Notes: generated by a model from the sequence alone, not told the origin. Counted from the first letter of the stretch, positions 45,689 to 58,400 are shown. The stretch is 64,000 nt of DNA from Nereocystis luetkeana (GCA_031213475.1 JARUPZ010000027.1:4809032-4873031), one strand, 5' to 3'. Numbers and translations are program-made.

Positions 45689-48600
45689 CTGGGCGCGGAG
45701 AGGGCGGCGGGATCGGGCGGGATGGGGCGCGGTCACGGAGCTGGCAGGGTTGAGGAAACGCGGGCCTGGTGGATGGACGGAGAGGGTGCAAAGCTGGTGT
45801 GTACATACCGCGGACAGTCTTACAAGCGGGTATAGTTCAGTGTACGTGGTTCATCCATTCGCTCGGTGGCGACGGGACCAGTGGGCTGACTTAGCCCGTC
45901 GCCGCTCGCGACTCCGGTCCTCAGCAATCAATTAAGGAGGAACGTAGAGGTATGTATCCTGGAGTAACAAAAAGCAAAGCCGAGTAAGACTAGAAGCGCG
46001 ATTTCGGGGGTCGTACGAACTGTGCTCGACAACGCGTGTTAGGTCGAACAGGGGGTGTCGCTACACGCCGGGATCGCTCCTTTCCTGCCCGCTCCGAACC
46101 AATGCAACCCAGCAGTATTACTGTATTATTGCCTACTGTAGACTTTCTTCTGGCGCAAGGGTGGGTCGAAATAGCAGTGGCATCGCCTCTCGCGGCCGGT
46201 GTAGACGGCCTTTAATTGAGTCACAGCAGTCCATGGCAGTGCAGGCTTCGATTCAATCGCAGTCCATAGCAAATACGGCCATAATTTAAGCGCAGCCCAT
46301 GGCGATACGGTCTAGGGGTTGAACCGCAGTCCGTGACACCACGGTCTGCAACTGAATCGCAGCCTACGGTCTCCCGAGCAGGCGGCAAGGTAGCACCGGA
46401 CCAAATATCGAACGCAGCAACAGCATGCGGGTTTTACGTTTTTTACATGGCTCACCTTGCTGCTCCGATGCAACAACATTACCGCGGACATTCAGCGCAC
46501 AAGGTTGTGCGCCTGGAGCCGCGCACAAGCTCGGGTAGCACAAGCGGTTGTCGAGGCTCGTGGCAGAAAAAAGACGGCAAAAACTTGCCAAAAATAAAAT
46601 AATAATAAAAAAAAATGTTTCCGCACGCACCTTCGAGTGAAACCATAGAGTGTCAAAAGTAACGTAAATCCGCCCGGGCTTCTTCCCCAAGGCGGCGGAG
46701 GAGCTATACAGGCGCGTTTCCTGCACGGCGAACAGACGCCACAAGTCGTCGTCAATTTCGGGGCCGCTCCCGCCATCGGGAGACGTCGCAACAGCCTTCA
46801 GAGCCTCCCTCCTGACGATCGCCGACATGTAACCCTCCAGCTCGACCACATACGCCTGCGCCTCGGGAAGGTGGGCTTTCAAGACCTCCTCCTCTCGAGA
46901 TTCGCACTCGTCATGCACCACCTCCGCGAGAGCCCTGACGACCGCTCGCTCCACCAGGGCGTGCCTCTTCGCACCCAAGACAGCCGCCGCCGCCGCCGCC
47001 GCCAACGGCGCCTGCAGTTTTTTCGAGGAGGACGGTGACGGGGGCTGCTGCTGCTGCTGCTGCTGCACGTTCGACACGGAGGGTGACGCGCCAGGGGCAG
47101 AGTCGGCACCGCCGCCGTCTCCTTCCATGCCGTCCCGCATGCCTGCGGACGCCACCACCACCCTCGCTTTCACCCCCAGCCCTTCGACGACGAAGAACGG
47201 GGTTGACTGCAGGAGAAGGGAAACCCGTCTGCTGTCGCCGAGACCGTCGGATTTCGCGACCTCTAACCCCGCCCTTGACCCCGACGGGTTTCCAAAAGGA
47301 AGTCGGCCGGACCATGTCGGTTTGCGTGGGGGTTCCACGCCTGCGGCTCGGTACTTGGGCTCCATCAGCCATGCGAGTTTCGCGTTGTCGCTTTCTCTGC
47401 GGGGGCGGGGGGCGGCGAGGCAGGCAAGAATGGCAAAATGATACAAGCAACCACAGAATACGGGCGACCAGCCGCGGCTGCCGCAGCAGCACCACCACGG
47501 GTTGAATTGAACACACAACGTGCGCGGTGGTGGTCATGGACATCGGGTAACACAAACGCGGACAGAGGGCAGACGCATCATCCACCCGCCGTTTTCTCTC
47601 ACAATCGATGGACGGTCTCTTCGAGCGGACTCCAAGTCTCGGAGGCGTCGCGCCTGCTGTGCTCCTCGGCCCGAGCACACAGCCCTTCCACAAACTGCAA
47701 GCACAATCGCACCTGTCCGAGAACGTCGTACGCACCAGCCGAGGGCAGACCAGGTCAACATACGAGGCCAACGTCTGATGCCGGAATATACTCGAGGTAA
47801 CCACGGTCGACATGGCCAAGGTCGATCCGCCGCAAGTTCGGCTGTTCTGGTTCTGGCTGGCACCGCCCGAAGCTGCGCTGCGCGTGGCTAGTCTTGACCC
47901 CTCGTTGTGGTCATACCGGGTATCGTGCAATTGATAGTCAAGTCTCACGGCGGTATTACAACTTATACTATTGTACAGTACCATACGATGATTTGCTGTG
48001 ATGTATACCAGGTACCAGGTGTATCATTTTCATACCGGAGCTGTAGTACGGCTGTGGTAGTAATAATAGTACGCAAGTAAAGAGCACCATCATATTCACA
48101 CATCAGCACTAGAGCAATAGGTACGAGTCAGACGCGGAAGAACCACTACTCGTACTCGTACTGCGGGCAATACCTGTATGAGTAGATGAGTAAATACGAG
48201 CGCATCTCCACCACGGAGCTACTTGAGTGTGTGTTACTGTGGTGCTGTGCGAAGCACGCCTAAAAATTGTAAAGTGAGCTTAACTTTTTTGATAGGTACG
48301 AAAAATTATTGAAATACTATTAATAACGAGAATGCGAGATCGAGGAAGAAACGCGCCAAACTCGTGCATACGCGACCATCTTTCGACGCTATTAATAGCG
48401 CCATCACCGCACCTCCACGTACGAAGCATCGCCCCCGTCACCATCACCATCACCATCATCACTACCATCCGCGACGAACACCATATTAGCTTTCTCGCGC
48501 ACCAACTTTTCCCCTCCGTCTCCTCCTCCTCCGGCCTGCCGGGTGGGCTGCAGCCTTGCGTTAACCCGGCCGCCGCCGCCGCCGCCCTCCACCGCCGTCG

Positions 48601-49645
48601 GCACGGAGAGGATAGAAGCCGCAGAAGCGCCAGCTATTATCAAGTTTTTTCCACCACCCTCAAACGGCGCAAGCACCACCTCCTCCGCACCGGGGGATGT
48701 TGTCTCGAGCTCGACAACAGCATTAACATCAGCATCAGCAGCATCATCGCCATCCGCAGCAGCGCTACTACTGCTATAGCAGCTGCTGCTGCTGCTGCTG
48801 CTGCTTCTGCTGCTGAAGTTGTCGTTGATACCCCCGTCGTCATCTGCCTCCGAGATTCTCTCGAGCATAGTTGCACTAATAGCTGCTGACGGCGGTATGT
48901 CGCCGGTCGGAACGACTCCTGCATCTACGGCGGCGGCGCAACCCAGCGCGTCGAGCTCCGCCAGGACGGCTTCCACCAGAGCGTCCGCGCGATGGCGGCT
49001 CCTGAGGTTCGCTATGGCGACGGCAGACAGAGACGAGGAAGAGCCCGAGCCCGACCCGGCTGCAGCAGGACCGCCGGAGGTGCCGCCGCCGCTGCCACCG
49101 TCCCTTCCCGACACCGAACCTCCTCCCAGCCCGGACGCGGCCGAAGCAACCGAGCCGAACAGGGACACCACGGCCGCCGCTCCCTTTGCGGCGAAGTCGG
49201 TCTGCTTCACGCACGGGTCCGTCATGAAACTGAGCAGCAGCACTCGGTCGACACCTCCCGTTGCCGCGGTTCCCTTCGACACGCCGAGCGTCGCCACGAA
49301 CACACGCCACTCTTCCCTCTCTGCGCCCGACGAGGAGCGCCGCCTCCCAGAGGAAAAGCTGGCGAGATACGGGGCCTCTACCCGCTGGGCCACGACGTGA
49401 CCCTCGTCGCGCTGGGTCACCCTCAGGCCCTGGCTCGTCGCGCCATACGCCACGGCGTTGATGATGCTGTCGGCCGAGCAGGTGGGACTAAGGATCGCCT
49501 CAAGGGATCGGAGGTGGAGCCGGTTCAGGTCGGGTTGTCGAGCTCGTTCCGTCTCCCATAGCTGCGTTTCGCCGGCGGCCGCCAGCTCACGAAAAACAAC
49601 TCGTGCTCTACCATTGGCTCCGAGCCTTGGCGGGACCTTTGCCAT
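45458..49645 (-). CDS. GRAM-domain protein, four exons
   Basis: Exons (minus): 49645-48413, 47712-47603, 47396-46631 and 45688-45458; about 779 aa. Phases agree at each join: 0, 2 (TT|A) and 0. The fourth join rebuilds a GRAM domain: GKKPGRIYVTFDTLWFHSK, then VLGFEARHVLPLAGVKSI, at about residues 664-765. GRAM domains are PH-like modules that bind membrane phosphoinositides or lipids; that role is family knowledge. The N-terminal 280 residues are a moderately conserved-looking globular region I cannot name. Ser-, Gly- and Asp-rich spacers and a Gln run (near 47060) separate the parts. The start ATG at 49645 is chosen because the frame is open from there and upstream sequence is AT-rich. Confidence 0.7.
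46190..46375. repeat. Degenerate minisatellite in the last GRAM-gene intron
   Basis: Four to five units of about 40 bp share AATCGCAGTCCATGGC and ACGGTCT-type blocks. Confidence 0.55.
46631..47396 (-). CDS. GRAM-gene exon 3
   Basis: Begins ESDNAKLAWLMEPKYRAAGV, contains a Gln run, an Ala run and an alpha-helical region (ALVERAVVRALAEVV), and ends in the first GRAM strands (RIYVTFDTLWFHSK). The acceptor is CCCCGCAG and the donor GTGCGT. Confidence 0.7.
47603..47712 (-). CDS. GRAM-gene exon 2 (110 bp)
   Basis: Encodes VRLCLQFVEGLCARAEEHSR and RDASETWSPLEETVHR. The acceptor is CGGACAG and the donor TT|GTGAGA. Phase 0 in and phase 2 out both match the neighbours, which supports this short exon. 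Confidence 0.65.
48413..49645 (-). CDS. GRAM-gene exon 1
   Basis: Starts MAKVPPRLGANGRARVVFRE. Contains EWRVFVATLGVSKG and VDRVLLLSFMTDP, then Gly/Ser-rich, poly-Ser (48780-48820), acidic and Gly/Asp-rich runs. Three donors near 48413-48423 are possible; 48413 keeps phase 0. Confidence 0.65.
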
Positions 49646-49913
49646 AAAACTTGATGCTATTGTACAGGCAGTCCTGGGGTTTCAGGGTCGATGTCCAACG
49701 TATATACGATGCAGCAGCAGCAGTGGCGTAGTTGGTGCTCAAATTCATTTTTCATTTTGGTCGAGATGGGTTTCCAGTATTATGCAGGCTTTATTCACAT
49801 GACCGTCTACTTCCTCTCCCCCCCCCAGCACGCGCGCCGTAGCAGCTGAGCAGGCCGGCGTCTCTCTGATTCTCCGGGATCGAAGCCTTGGTGACCTCCG
49901 AGATCTCGGGGTC

Positions 49914-50186
49914 ATGAGACGGCTATGCAACCGCACTCGAAGAACCCGCCCTATCTCGTCCCGGATAGCCGCGACAGGGCTGTGCCTACTGCTACTTCGA
50001 CCATGTCACAGGCACCATCAAGTTGTAGGTAACCCGGTGGAGTCGCCGGACGGGCAGTTCAGCTTGGAAGGAAGCTCTTTCAAGTGGATCACGGCGCGTC
50101 CTCGAGAGGGCCATGCAGCGGCATGCTTGAGGCACGGCCTTGATCCCACGGCTCCGGTGGTGTTTCTGTCGGACAAGGCAAGATAA
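49914..50186 (+). CDS. Small unassigned ORF (90 codons)
   Basis: The second half reads SPDGQFSLEGSSFKWITARP and then PTAPVVFLSDKAR before TAA, with coding-like composition. No family is recognised and no splice partners are evident. It may be a fragment of a gene or chance. Confidence 0.2.
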   Translation: MRRLCNRTRRTRPISSRIAATGLCLLLLRPCHRHHQVVGNPVESPDGQFSLEGSSFKWITARPREGHAAACLRHGLDPTAPVVFLSDKAR

Positions 50187-51024
50187 ATTACGCGCGAAAA
50201 ATGTGGAAATAGCCCCAACAAGGCTACGATATGTCCGTACGAGAAGTAGACTTCGTGCCAAGTAGCAGCAGTAGTAATACCAGTAGCGGCGTAGCGGCAC
50301 CAGCACCAGCAGCACCAGATTGCGATTGCACCACTGGCTGGCATTTGTTTTTGTGGCGTTTCGCTATATGTCCCGACCGCACGTCGGCGCAGCAACAGCG
50401 ACACGGTCGGCGGTTGGTGGTGCTGGTCCGTGCATGTAGACCAAAACGCGCAGAGATCGATCGGCTTTGCTGTGCGCTCTGCGCCCCTATGTATATGTAT
50501 CGTTACTCCGTACGTACGTATGCTGTACGAGTACGGGGTACCTGATACAGAGTACCTGGTACTCGGTACGAACGAATGAATAAGACACTGAGAAATGAAA
50601 AATAGAAGCGAATTGAAGTTGATTGCGCCAGTCCCACGATCCCCACCAACCATGGACGCACGCACGATTGCGACGAAGAGAGCAACAGCAACACGCCAGC
50701 AAGCAGTCGGAGCGACAGAGCTGTGTGAAGTTTGACGGGGCATGTCGTGAGCTCTTTCTGTTTTCACTTTGCACAGCAGCAGCAACAGCAGTCGCAGTGT
50801 CATGCTCAAATACTATGTATATACCCGTGTTGTTTTGTACGAGTACAGACGTAATGCAACCAGGTTTCTTGTGGCTGCGTCGTCAAGGTCGAGTACGTTG
50901 TATGCACATTTTTATACCAGGCACGTGGTGTACGTACTGCTGTACGAGTATTGGTTTGGAGATTGGAGATTGGAGATGCTTCTGGTGTGTACTCGTATTC
51001 GTTGATGTTCATTTACAGCAGTTA

Positions 51025-51129
51025 TTAACCCTTTTAGAACTCCAGTCCCGTTTTGGGGACACACCACTCAAATTCCAAGTAGTTTGTCCCAAATTGACCC
51101 CAAAACGAGACTGCAGTCCTAAAAGGGTT
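51025..51129. mobile_element. TTAA foldback MITE (family B)
   Basis: TTAA CCCTTTTAGAACTCCAGT ... ACTGCAGTCCTAAAAGGG TTCA; the right TTAA is mutated. Confidence 0.75.
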
Positions 51130-51339
51130 CATGGTACCCCTGATGGGCAGTTTCGTTCATGTACAGACATGCAGACTAAAAAAAAAAGCAGTACGTACGC
51201 ACGCACGATTCGAGGCCAACACTATTAATACTGTTAATACTATGAATACTATTAATAGTGTTGTACGTAAAAACCTGCCGTGCTTTGCTCGTTTGCTTGG
51301 CCTCTATATGCGAGATACGAGGGGGATAATGTTTTTTTG

Positions 51340-51436
51340 TTAACCCCTTTAGGACCGCAGTCCCGTTTGGGGGACAGATAACTAATAATTTGAGTGGTTT
51401 GTCCCCACAACGGGACTGCGGTTCTAAAAGGGTTAA
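51340..51436. mobile_element. TTAA foldback MITE (family B), intact ends
   Basis: TTAA on both sides; arms CCCCTTTAGGACCGCAGTCC and GGGACTGCGGTTCTAAAAGG. Confidence 0.8.
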
Positions 51437-51737
51437 GAAACCTGACATCCGCCACCGACGTAAAATCAACTACAGGCAGTGACTGTGCCAGTTACAGCAC
51501 ATCATGGAATCAAGCAACCCACGTTTGGTTACTCCTCCTCCTGCCTGCTGTCACTCACCCGGGGAGCTAATAGCAGGGAAGTTTTGTATGAAACCCGGCG
51601 TGTTTGAAATAGGGGTACTCGTGCCAGTAGATTGCTCCGATTTTAACGTGATCATCGAGTCACGGGGTTGCCAAGAGAAGATGCCTTTGGCGGCAACACC
51701 TTTTTTTTATCCTCGGGCGGATTGGTAAAAATAAAGC

Positions 51738-51836
51738 TTAACCCCTGTAGTACCGCAGTGCCGAATTGGGGACAAATCAGTCTAATTCCGAGTGATTTGT
51801 CCCCGAAACGGCACTGCGGTACTAAGAGGGTTTTAA
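51738..51836. mobile_element. TTAA foldback MITE (family B), divergent subtype
   Basis: TTAA on both sides; arms CCCCTGTAGTACCGCAGT and ACTGCGGTACTAAGAGGG carry matched substitutions (compensated in both arms). Confidence 0.75.
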
Positions 51837-52042
51837 GCTCACCACACTTCCACGTTCAAAATTCGTTTCGTGTGTCAATTTAACTCCGGACCGCACCGCA
51901 CACCGCGCACAGCACCGCATCGGACCGGACCGGACCGTACGGAACAGGGCCTATGGATCAGCGAACGATACAACAGTATCACGCGACAACTCACAACATT
52001 TGAAACCAGCCCAAATGCGCGACGCTTGTTTCCTGGACACAG

Positions 52043-52118
52043 GTGCTGCCGGCTTTCGTGGCGAAGTCGAGCCGCCCGGAACGCGAAGAGGAGGAAGAAG
52101 AGAGGGGGGGAGAGGGGC

Positions 52119-52167
<49 letters not shown>

Positions 52168-52413
52168 AGTGGAGGATGCATGGTCCACAGCTGGGCCGGC
52201 AGTCGCTCCGACGCAGGCACCGCCCTTGTGGTCGGAGGCGCTCCTTGCACTGGTGGCGGGGGGGCTGGGGATGGGGCTGGAGCGGCCTGGCGGGGTGGCT
52301 GGCTGCTGCGCGCCGGGGATGTGGTGCGGGGAGCGGGGCTGCTACACGCTGGCGGTGGGAAACTCTTTCCACAATTATGGGGGCTACGTGGGGATTCCTC
52401 CGGGCGACTACAG
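52043..52413 (+). CDS. IPT-protein first visible exon (start uncertain)
   Basis: The frame with a Gln run (CAG array at 52118-52163) leads into CCAPGMWCGERGCYTLAVGN and SFHNYGGYVGIPPGDY. The donor is CAG|GTACTT (phase 2). Upstream exons or another start are possible. Confidence 0.5.
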
Positions 52414-55400
52414 GTACTTGTTTTCTACCTGGTATTTTTTAGGCGCTGCTGGTAAACTTTTCTTACGCAAATTTTTACGAGGATTTACGCACGTATATGG
52501 CAGGGTGTTTACTCTGGGATGCCCGAGTGCCAAGCACCCTCGTTGTTTTTGGTCATCGTACCCGAGTGCTGCCAGAGTGTGAACAGCAGTAGCAGTACCG
52601 GGCACCTTATAAGGAACAAAAAAAAAAAAATCCGGGCTGGGTTTCTTGCCTGACCACGGGGTGCGTTCTGCGCTAACTTCTATATTTCAGTATATTTGGT
52701 GAGCCCTGACTTTCTTATTTTGCTGTGCATCTCAGCCAGCCTTCCTTTTTGCTCGTTTTTCTTGGTCAGGTGTCCCGCACCTATGCGTATGACAATGATG
52801 CCCTACGTGTATATTGACACCGTTGTATGGGTCCCCTACTTTTGTAGAATCAGAAGGGTCGCCAGTGATGTGGTAGCTTTGACCCGCCACCGAAGGCGTC
52901 TTATATTTAGGGTAAGGATAGAGCCCTCCGCGTTTAGGTTAGCAACGTGCGGAAGGGAGAGATCGAGGGAGGTTCGGACGGACAAACAAGGCCCGTCTCG
53001 AAATCAAGGAGGCTCGGGTTATTAACCCGTTTTGAACCGCGGTCCCGTTTTGGGGACAAACTACTTGAAATTTGAGTGGTTTGCCCCCAGAACGGGACTG
53101 CGGTTTTTGAAAGGGTTAAGCCGAGTTCTCCCGGTCCTCGGAAAGATTGTCGGATGCTGATACCACTCCTGGTGTATGTTCCATGGGTACATGTACGATG
53201 ACCGTTCTACGAACCTTTCCCAGAACCTGTCCTCCACAGGCAGTGGCAATATTACCATTATTACTACTTAAAGCGGTATAAATTGAATAGTCAACTCTCG
53301 AGTGAAAGTGGTTTTGACGCAGGCACGTGTGTGCAGGGTTGAACGCAGCCGTACGGAGGGGGGGGTGAGGTGGGCTTGGATGGGGTAGGGTGGCGTGGGG
53401 TGGGATAGGCTGGGAGAAGGTAGGGCAGGTTGGAAAACGGTCGAGGACAGATAAGGGTGTGTGGTTGTATTTGGGTGCTGCTAATGGGCGCATCTTTTTG
53501 CGGAGTGAATGTAAGAAGAGAACGCCTGCGGTATATCGACAGCAAGCGGAGCAACGAAGATGATTTGCTTGGGGTGATTGATGGGGTGAGGGGGGGGGGA
53601 TTCTTGCGCCTTTTTCTTGTTTATTGTGAAGAGCGCCGAAGAAATGGCTTGCTACAGTAAGCACTTACTGCTGTAGTGCTTGAAGCTTTCAAGGGAACAG
53701 ACGCATCATCCAGTGCTACACACATATGTACCATAGGTGGGCAATCGGACCCGATGCCTTCTGCCGCATCGGTTCTCCCTCTCACACACAGACTTATATA
53801 CACGCTTTCCCTCCACTCACCACGCGAAGGCTGTACGTACAGTATAGACCTTTTCCCAGCTTCGACAACAATGGTTGGAGTACGCTTGATTTTTTTCAAG
53901 CCATGAAACCCTAAAACCCATCCAACCCCGCCCGCCTGGGAAATTTCGGGAAATGAAGATGGTTGATCCAATGAGATGTTAGTTTGGATCTTCAACCATG
54001 TTATCAAGCCTGGGCCGAGTCGTTTACACACTACTGTGCCACCCTGGATGCCCCCCCCCCCCCCCCCCCCGAGACACTTCTTCTCGAAAGTGATGCGTGG
54101 GCATGGTCAAATGACTAAGGCAAGCAACAAATGAGCCGCCTCCCCCCCCCACCACGGTCGACCTCGCCTTACCCCCAAGTCAGCCTGTCCACTGCAACGC
54201 CCCAGCTGACCTCACAGCACAGCGCGCCAACGCCCGCCCCACCCCTGTCCTCCTACCCCCACTCTCCCTCCCCTCTACCCCCCCCCTCCCCCCCCCTGCC
54301 GTTCCAACGTTTTCCGCCTCTCGGCGCTTTTTTATGGGCTCCTCCCTTTTCAGCGTCTACACTTGTACAGAACCCAAAGTACCTTTTTCGTCGCCCGTGA
54401 ACTCGACCGGGGCTGCGGCGGAAGCGGCACCGCCGGCGAACGCCTCGGGAACAACAACGGCGGGGCCAGCAGCAACAGCGTCGGCGTCGGACTTATCGGA
54501 AGATGATGACGCTAGCGTAACCGACCCCGAAGAAGAGTCGGGCACGAATTCGACGGCGATCGACGTCGAAGGGACCACAATGCCCACGGGGGGCTCGGCT
54601 GGAGCTGAAGCCGGGAAGGGAGGCGGTGCTGGGGCAGGGGCGGGGCGTGGGGGTGGGGTGCGGGGCCGGGCGGTGGAAGGGGGCGGGGTGAGAGCAGGGT
54701 CGGGGTCGGGTGGCGAGGCTTCCGTAAGCGGGGACACGGGTGACGCATCCCCCCCTCTCCCCGCTAGACCGACGATCGTTTCCGTGGGCCCCGAGGTGGC
54801 GAGCGCCGGCGGGGCGCTGATGCTGGTGGGAGAGGGGTTTGGAGAAGATGTGGCGGATGTTCGGGTCATGGTTGGGGGGCGTGACTGCCGCGACCCCGAG
54901 CTGTGCCATCGGGTGTGCCGGCCTTGCGGGGAAGACGGGAGGTGCGACTTCGACGAGATGTGCATGGAGGAGGGCCTCTCTAAGGAAAAGGTGTGCTTCA
55001 CTTAGTTGGATGCCTTTTTTTCGGTGTTTCGTGTGATTCTATATATAGGTGTTTTGGGTGACTTTGGATGTTTTTCGGTTCTGGGTTTTGGGTGTTTTTT
55101 TCAGGACTCTTCGCGGGTCGTGACCCGACCCGCGGGACGGGTCATGATTTTTTTTTGTATTTTTCACGGGTCGGGTCAGATTGGTTCGGCTCGGCCCGGC
55201 TCGGTTCGGCTCGGCCCGGGTCGGGTCGGGTCGGGTCGGGGCAAGAGGTGTGCTAACTCTCACGGGTTGGGTCGGATAAGGGTGACCCGACCCGACCCGA
55301 CCTGACCCGCGAGGCATGACCCGACCCGTGAAGCAGCCCAAGTGTTTTTGTGCTGTTCTTACATGTGTCTTGGGTTTTCGGGCTTCGGGTGCTCTGGATG

Positions 55401-58400
55401 TTCTATCATATGTGTGTTTCGTCCGTGAGTTTTTTGTGTGTGCGTGCTTTTGGTGATCTGTGTTGCCAACCAACCCGGCGAGAGGGGGGGCTTGTGGATA
55501 TACGTACAGAATAATGGGTCGATGGATCGATACATGGGTTGGTGGGCGGGTGGGTCGGTGAGTGAGTTGATTTTATTGGTTTTTACGCGATATAAGTGCG
55601 GCTGGTATGTTCGTGCGCCAGAGTGCGTCGGCGCGAGGCGAGACGCCGTGGCAAGGAAGGGCAGCAGGAGCGGCAGTGTGGGAGGCGGGAACAGAAAGCT
55701 GCAGTGGTAAGGAGCGGCGCTTTCGTACGATCGCGGGGGGGGCGGGGGCGGGGGGGGGGGGCGAGACTTTGGCATTCGTTGACGGCGCTTTTTTTCAGCG
55801 GGGGGGGGGGGGGGGGGGGGTTCCGCCGCGTGGGTTCCCGCTCTCTGCCCCCCCTGTCCTCTTCTCCCCCGCTGCTGTTGTTGCTGGTGGCGGTGGTGGT
55901 AGTGGTGTCGGTGGTGGTGTTGATGTCTGCTGGTGGTGTTGGTGTCTGTTGTTCTTGCTACTGCTGGTGTGGTTATTGCGCCGTGCTCGGGGTTTCGTAC
56001 TTTCAGGAGCATGCATGTGTGTGATTTTTACCCCCCTCGCACTAATACGGCGATGCGTGATATCGAGTACACCCCCCCCTCCCCTCCCCCCCCCCCCCCC
56101 ATCCTTCCCGCGTTATCGCGCGCTCTTTTCAGGTTTGCGTCCCGATATGCGACGGCACGGAGGGGTCCTGTCCCTGCGACCACCTCTGCTTGCCCAAGCG
56201 CTTCGAGCTGCAGGGAGAGCCGCATACCACGGAGGTTTTCCTTTGCCGCCCCCCAGACGCAGGTGAGTGCTTCGGTGGCGGGGGGCTAGGGCTCGTTCCC
56301 TCGTTCCAGGCTGTCAGCGCGTGGGTGGCGTGTGTTTTTCAGCCCGTAGCTTGTGTGTCACCAGCGTATGGCGTGGGTGTTAGCGCCTGGCAGTGTATAT
56401 CAGCGTGTGGCGTGTTTATCAGCGTGCGGGGTGTGTATCAGAGTGTAGCTCGCGTATCAACGTGTATCATAGTTTGTGTGTCGGGGTGTGGTTGATGTAT
56501 CTGAGTGTGACTTGTGTATCATCGTGTAGCTTGTGTATCAGCACGTGTGTGGGTTGTGTATCAGCGTGTGGGCATCAGCGTGTGGGCTGTATACCAGCTC
56601 GCAGCCGGCCTATCAGCGTGCAGCTTGTGTATCAGAGTAGCTGGTGCGGGCAGCGGTGCACCATCTCTCAGCGTGTGAAGAGCTGTACAGGCGGTTCTGC
56701 TGTTAGGTGCTGGACTTTCGAATCGCTGCCGGGCGGACGCTATAAGGTTCGTATTCTTCAGACTCGCTATGTAGAAATGCAGATGCTGCACTGGTGACTG
56801 CGGAGACTCTGGCCCGCTCCAGACTTCTTTGGACGACGATCGGTCGGTCTTCGCGTGGATGGTGTCGTTACCAGGCGGAACCGCCACAGCGCTAGGGCGA
56901 CAAACGCACCATGGTTGTCGCGGTTGCGCCCCCCCCCCACCCCTTCTCCTGCCCCCGCCCCCTTATCACCCGGAGCAAGGAGAAAGCGTCGGAAACGATG
57001 GTCTACGCGGAGAGTCGTGATTCCGCCGCACTGAAGTGGCGAGCAGCATGTTGGTCGGGCCTTTACCACGCGCCCTGCCCCCCCCCCCCCTCACCCCCCT
57101 GGAGGTGGCCACACCGGAAAATAAATTGACTCGTTGAAGCTGTCGTCAAGCCCGCCTCACAAGCGGTTTTTAGTAGGATGTAGCTCACCCTTCATGCGAG
57201 ACTCGCCGAACACGTCACGTTTCGCTTCGCGCTTGGTGCAAGCAATGTCTGCCTGGTCGATGAAGACCCGGCGTGCTCCGTCCCGCCATTGTAGGGATGT
57301 GAGGGTCTATGGTTATGCGACTACGGCCCATGCATGAGATCGAGTACATCTCTCCTATCGAGTACACCCCCCCCCCCCCATCCCCCCTTTATGTGCATCT
57401 GCTGTGGGTTACTTGTACGATTTTTTTGCGTACCCCCAGCAGAAGAATGTCGATCATGGGGGTGTCGTGAAATTGTTGCTGTTGGATATGTCTACTTCGC
57501 TCCCTCTTCCCCCCCCCCCCCCCTCCCCACCCTCCCCCCCCCCCCCCCCCCCCCCCGCCCTCCCATCGCCCTCAAGCGTGTTGAAAACACGTGTGAGTAA
57601 TGTCCCTCCCCCACCCTTCCCCCTCTCATTTACCCTCCCCTCCCCCCCCCCCCCCCCCGCTTGACACAAATGCTTGATTTCCCCCCCCCCCCCCCCGCCT
57701 ATCCTATCGTATCCTATCCTATCGCATCCTATCCTAGATCCCAATTTCCTGTGCCACGGCAGCCTGCTCCGCAAACAAGAGCGCGTGCAGTGCACAGTCC
57801 CGGTGTTGGTGTGGGACCAAGCCGAGACGCAAGCTTCCGACAGAGCAGGCGGGGGGGGGAAAAGGCGCGACAGAGGTGACGGTGGTAGCTCTGGCGGTAG
57901 CGATAGCGGTAGTGATAGCGGTAGTGATAGCGGTAGCGACAGCGGTAGCGGTAGCGACAGCGGTAGCGGTAGCGACAGCGGTAGCGACAGCGGTAGCGGC
58001 AACGGCGGCCGCGGGAGAGGAGACGGTGGAGGAGGCCGGGGAGGGGAAGGAGGAGGGGGGAGGCGAATGATGGATGGTGACGGGGATGGTGGCGGAGGCG
58101 GAGGCGGAGGCGGGGGCGGGGGCGGGGATGGAGGTGGGGGTCGGGGTGAGGACGGGGCAAGGGATGACGACGTGGTGATGATGGTGAGTGTTTCGCTGTC
58201 GGTGGGAGGCAGGGCGACGGTGTGGGGGGACGGCGTGGCGTACGCTCCGCGGCTGTGTCGCTCTGGGGCCGACTGCGACGATGGGGATGTATGCAGCGTG
58301 GACGCCTGTGTCGAGGTGAGGTGGGCGGGAGGGGGGAAGGGGGGGGGGGGGGGGGGGGGTACTCGATATTTTGCATGGCCCTAGTTGTATGGCCTTCTGG

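Larger units (their letters stand above)
50187..52042. other. No supported gene; three TTAA MITEs
   Basis: Between the GRAM and IPT genes. Holds TTAA foldback elements at 51025-51129, 51340-51436 and 51738-51836, a cluster of TATTAATA words at 51222-51260, and TACCTGGTA-type words. Confidence 0.5.

Noticed and set aside
54357..55001. Minus-strand ORF over the IPT exon
   Set aside because: Pro/Ser/Ala-rich mirror of the coding strand, which has the IPT motif and matching splice phases.
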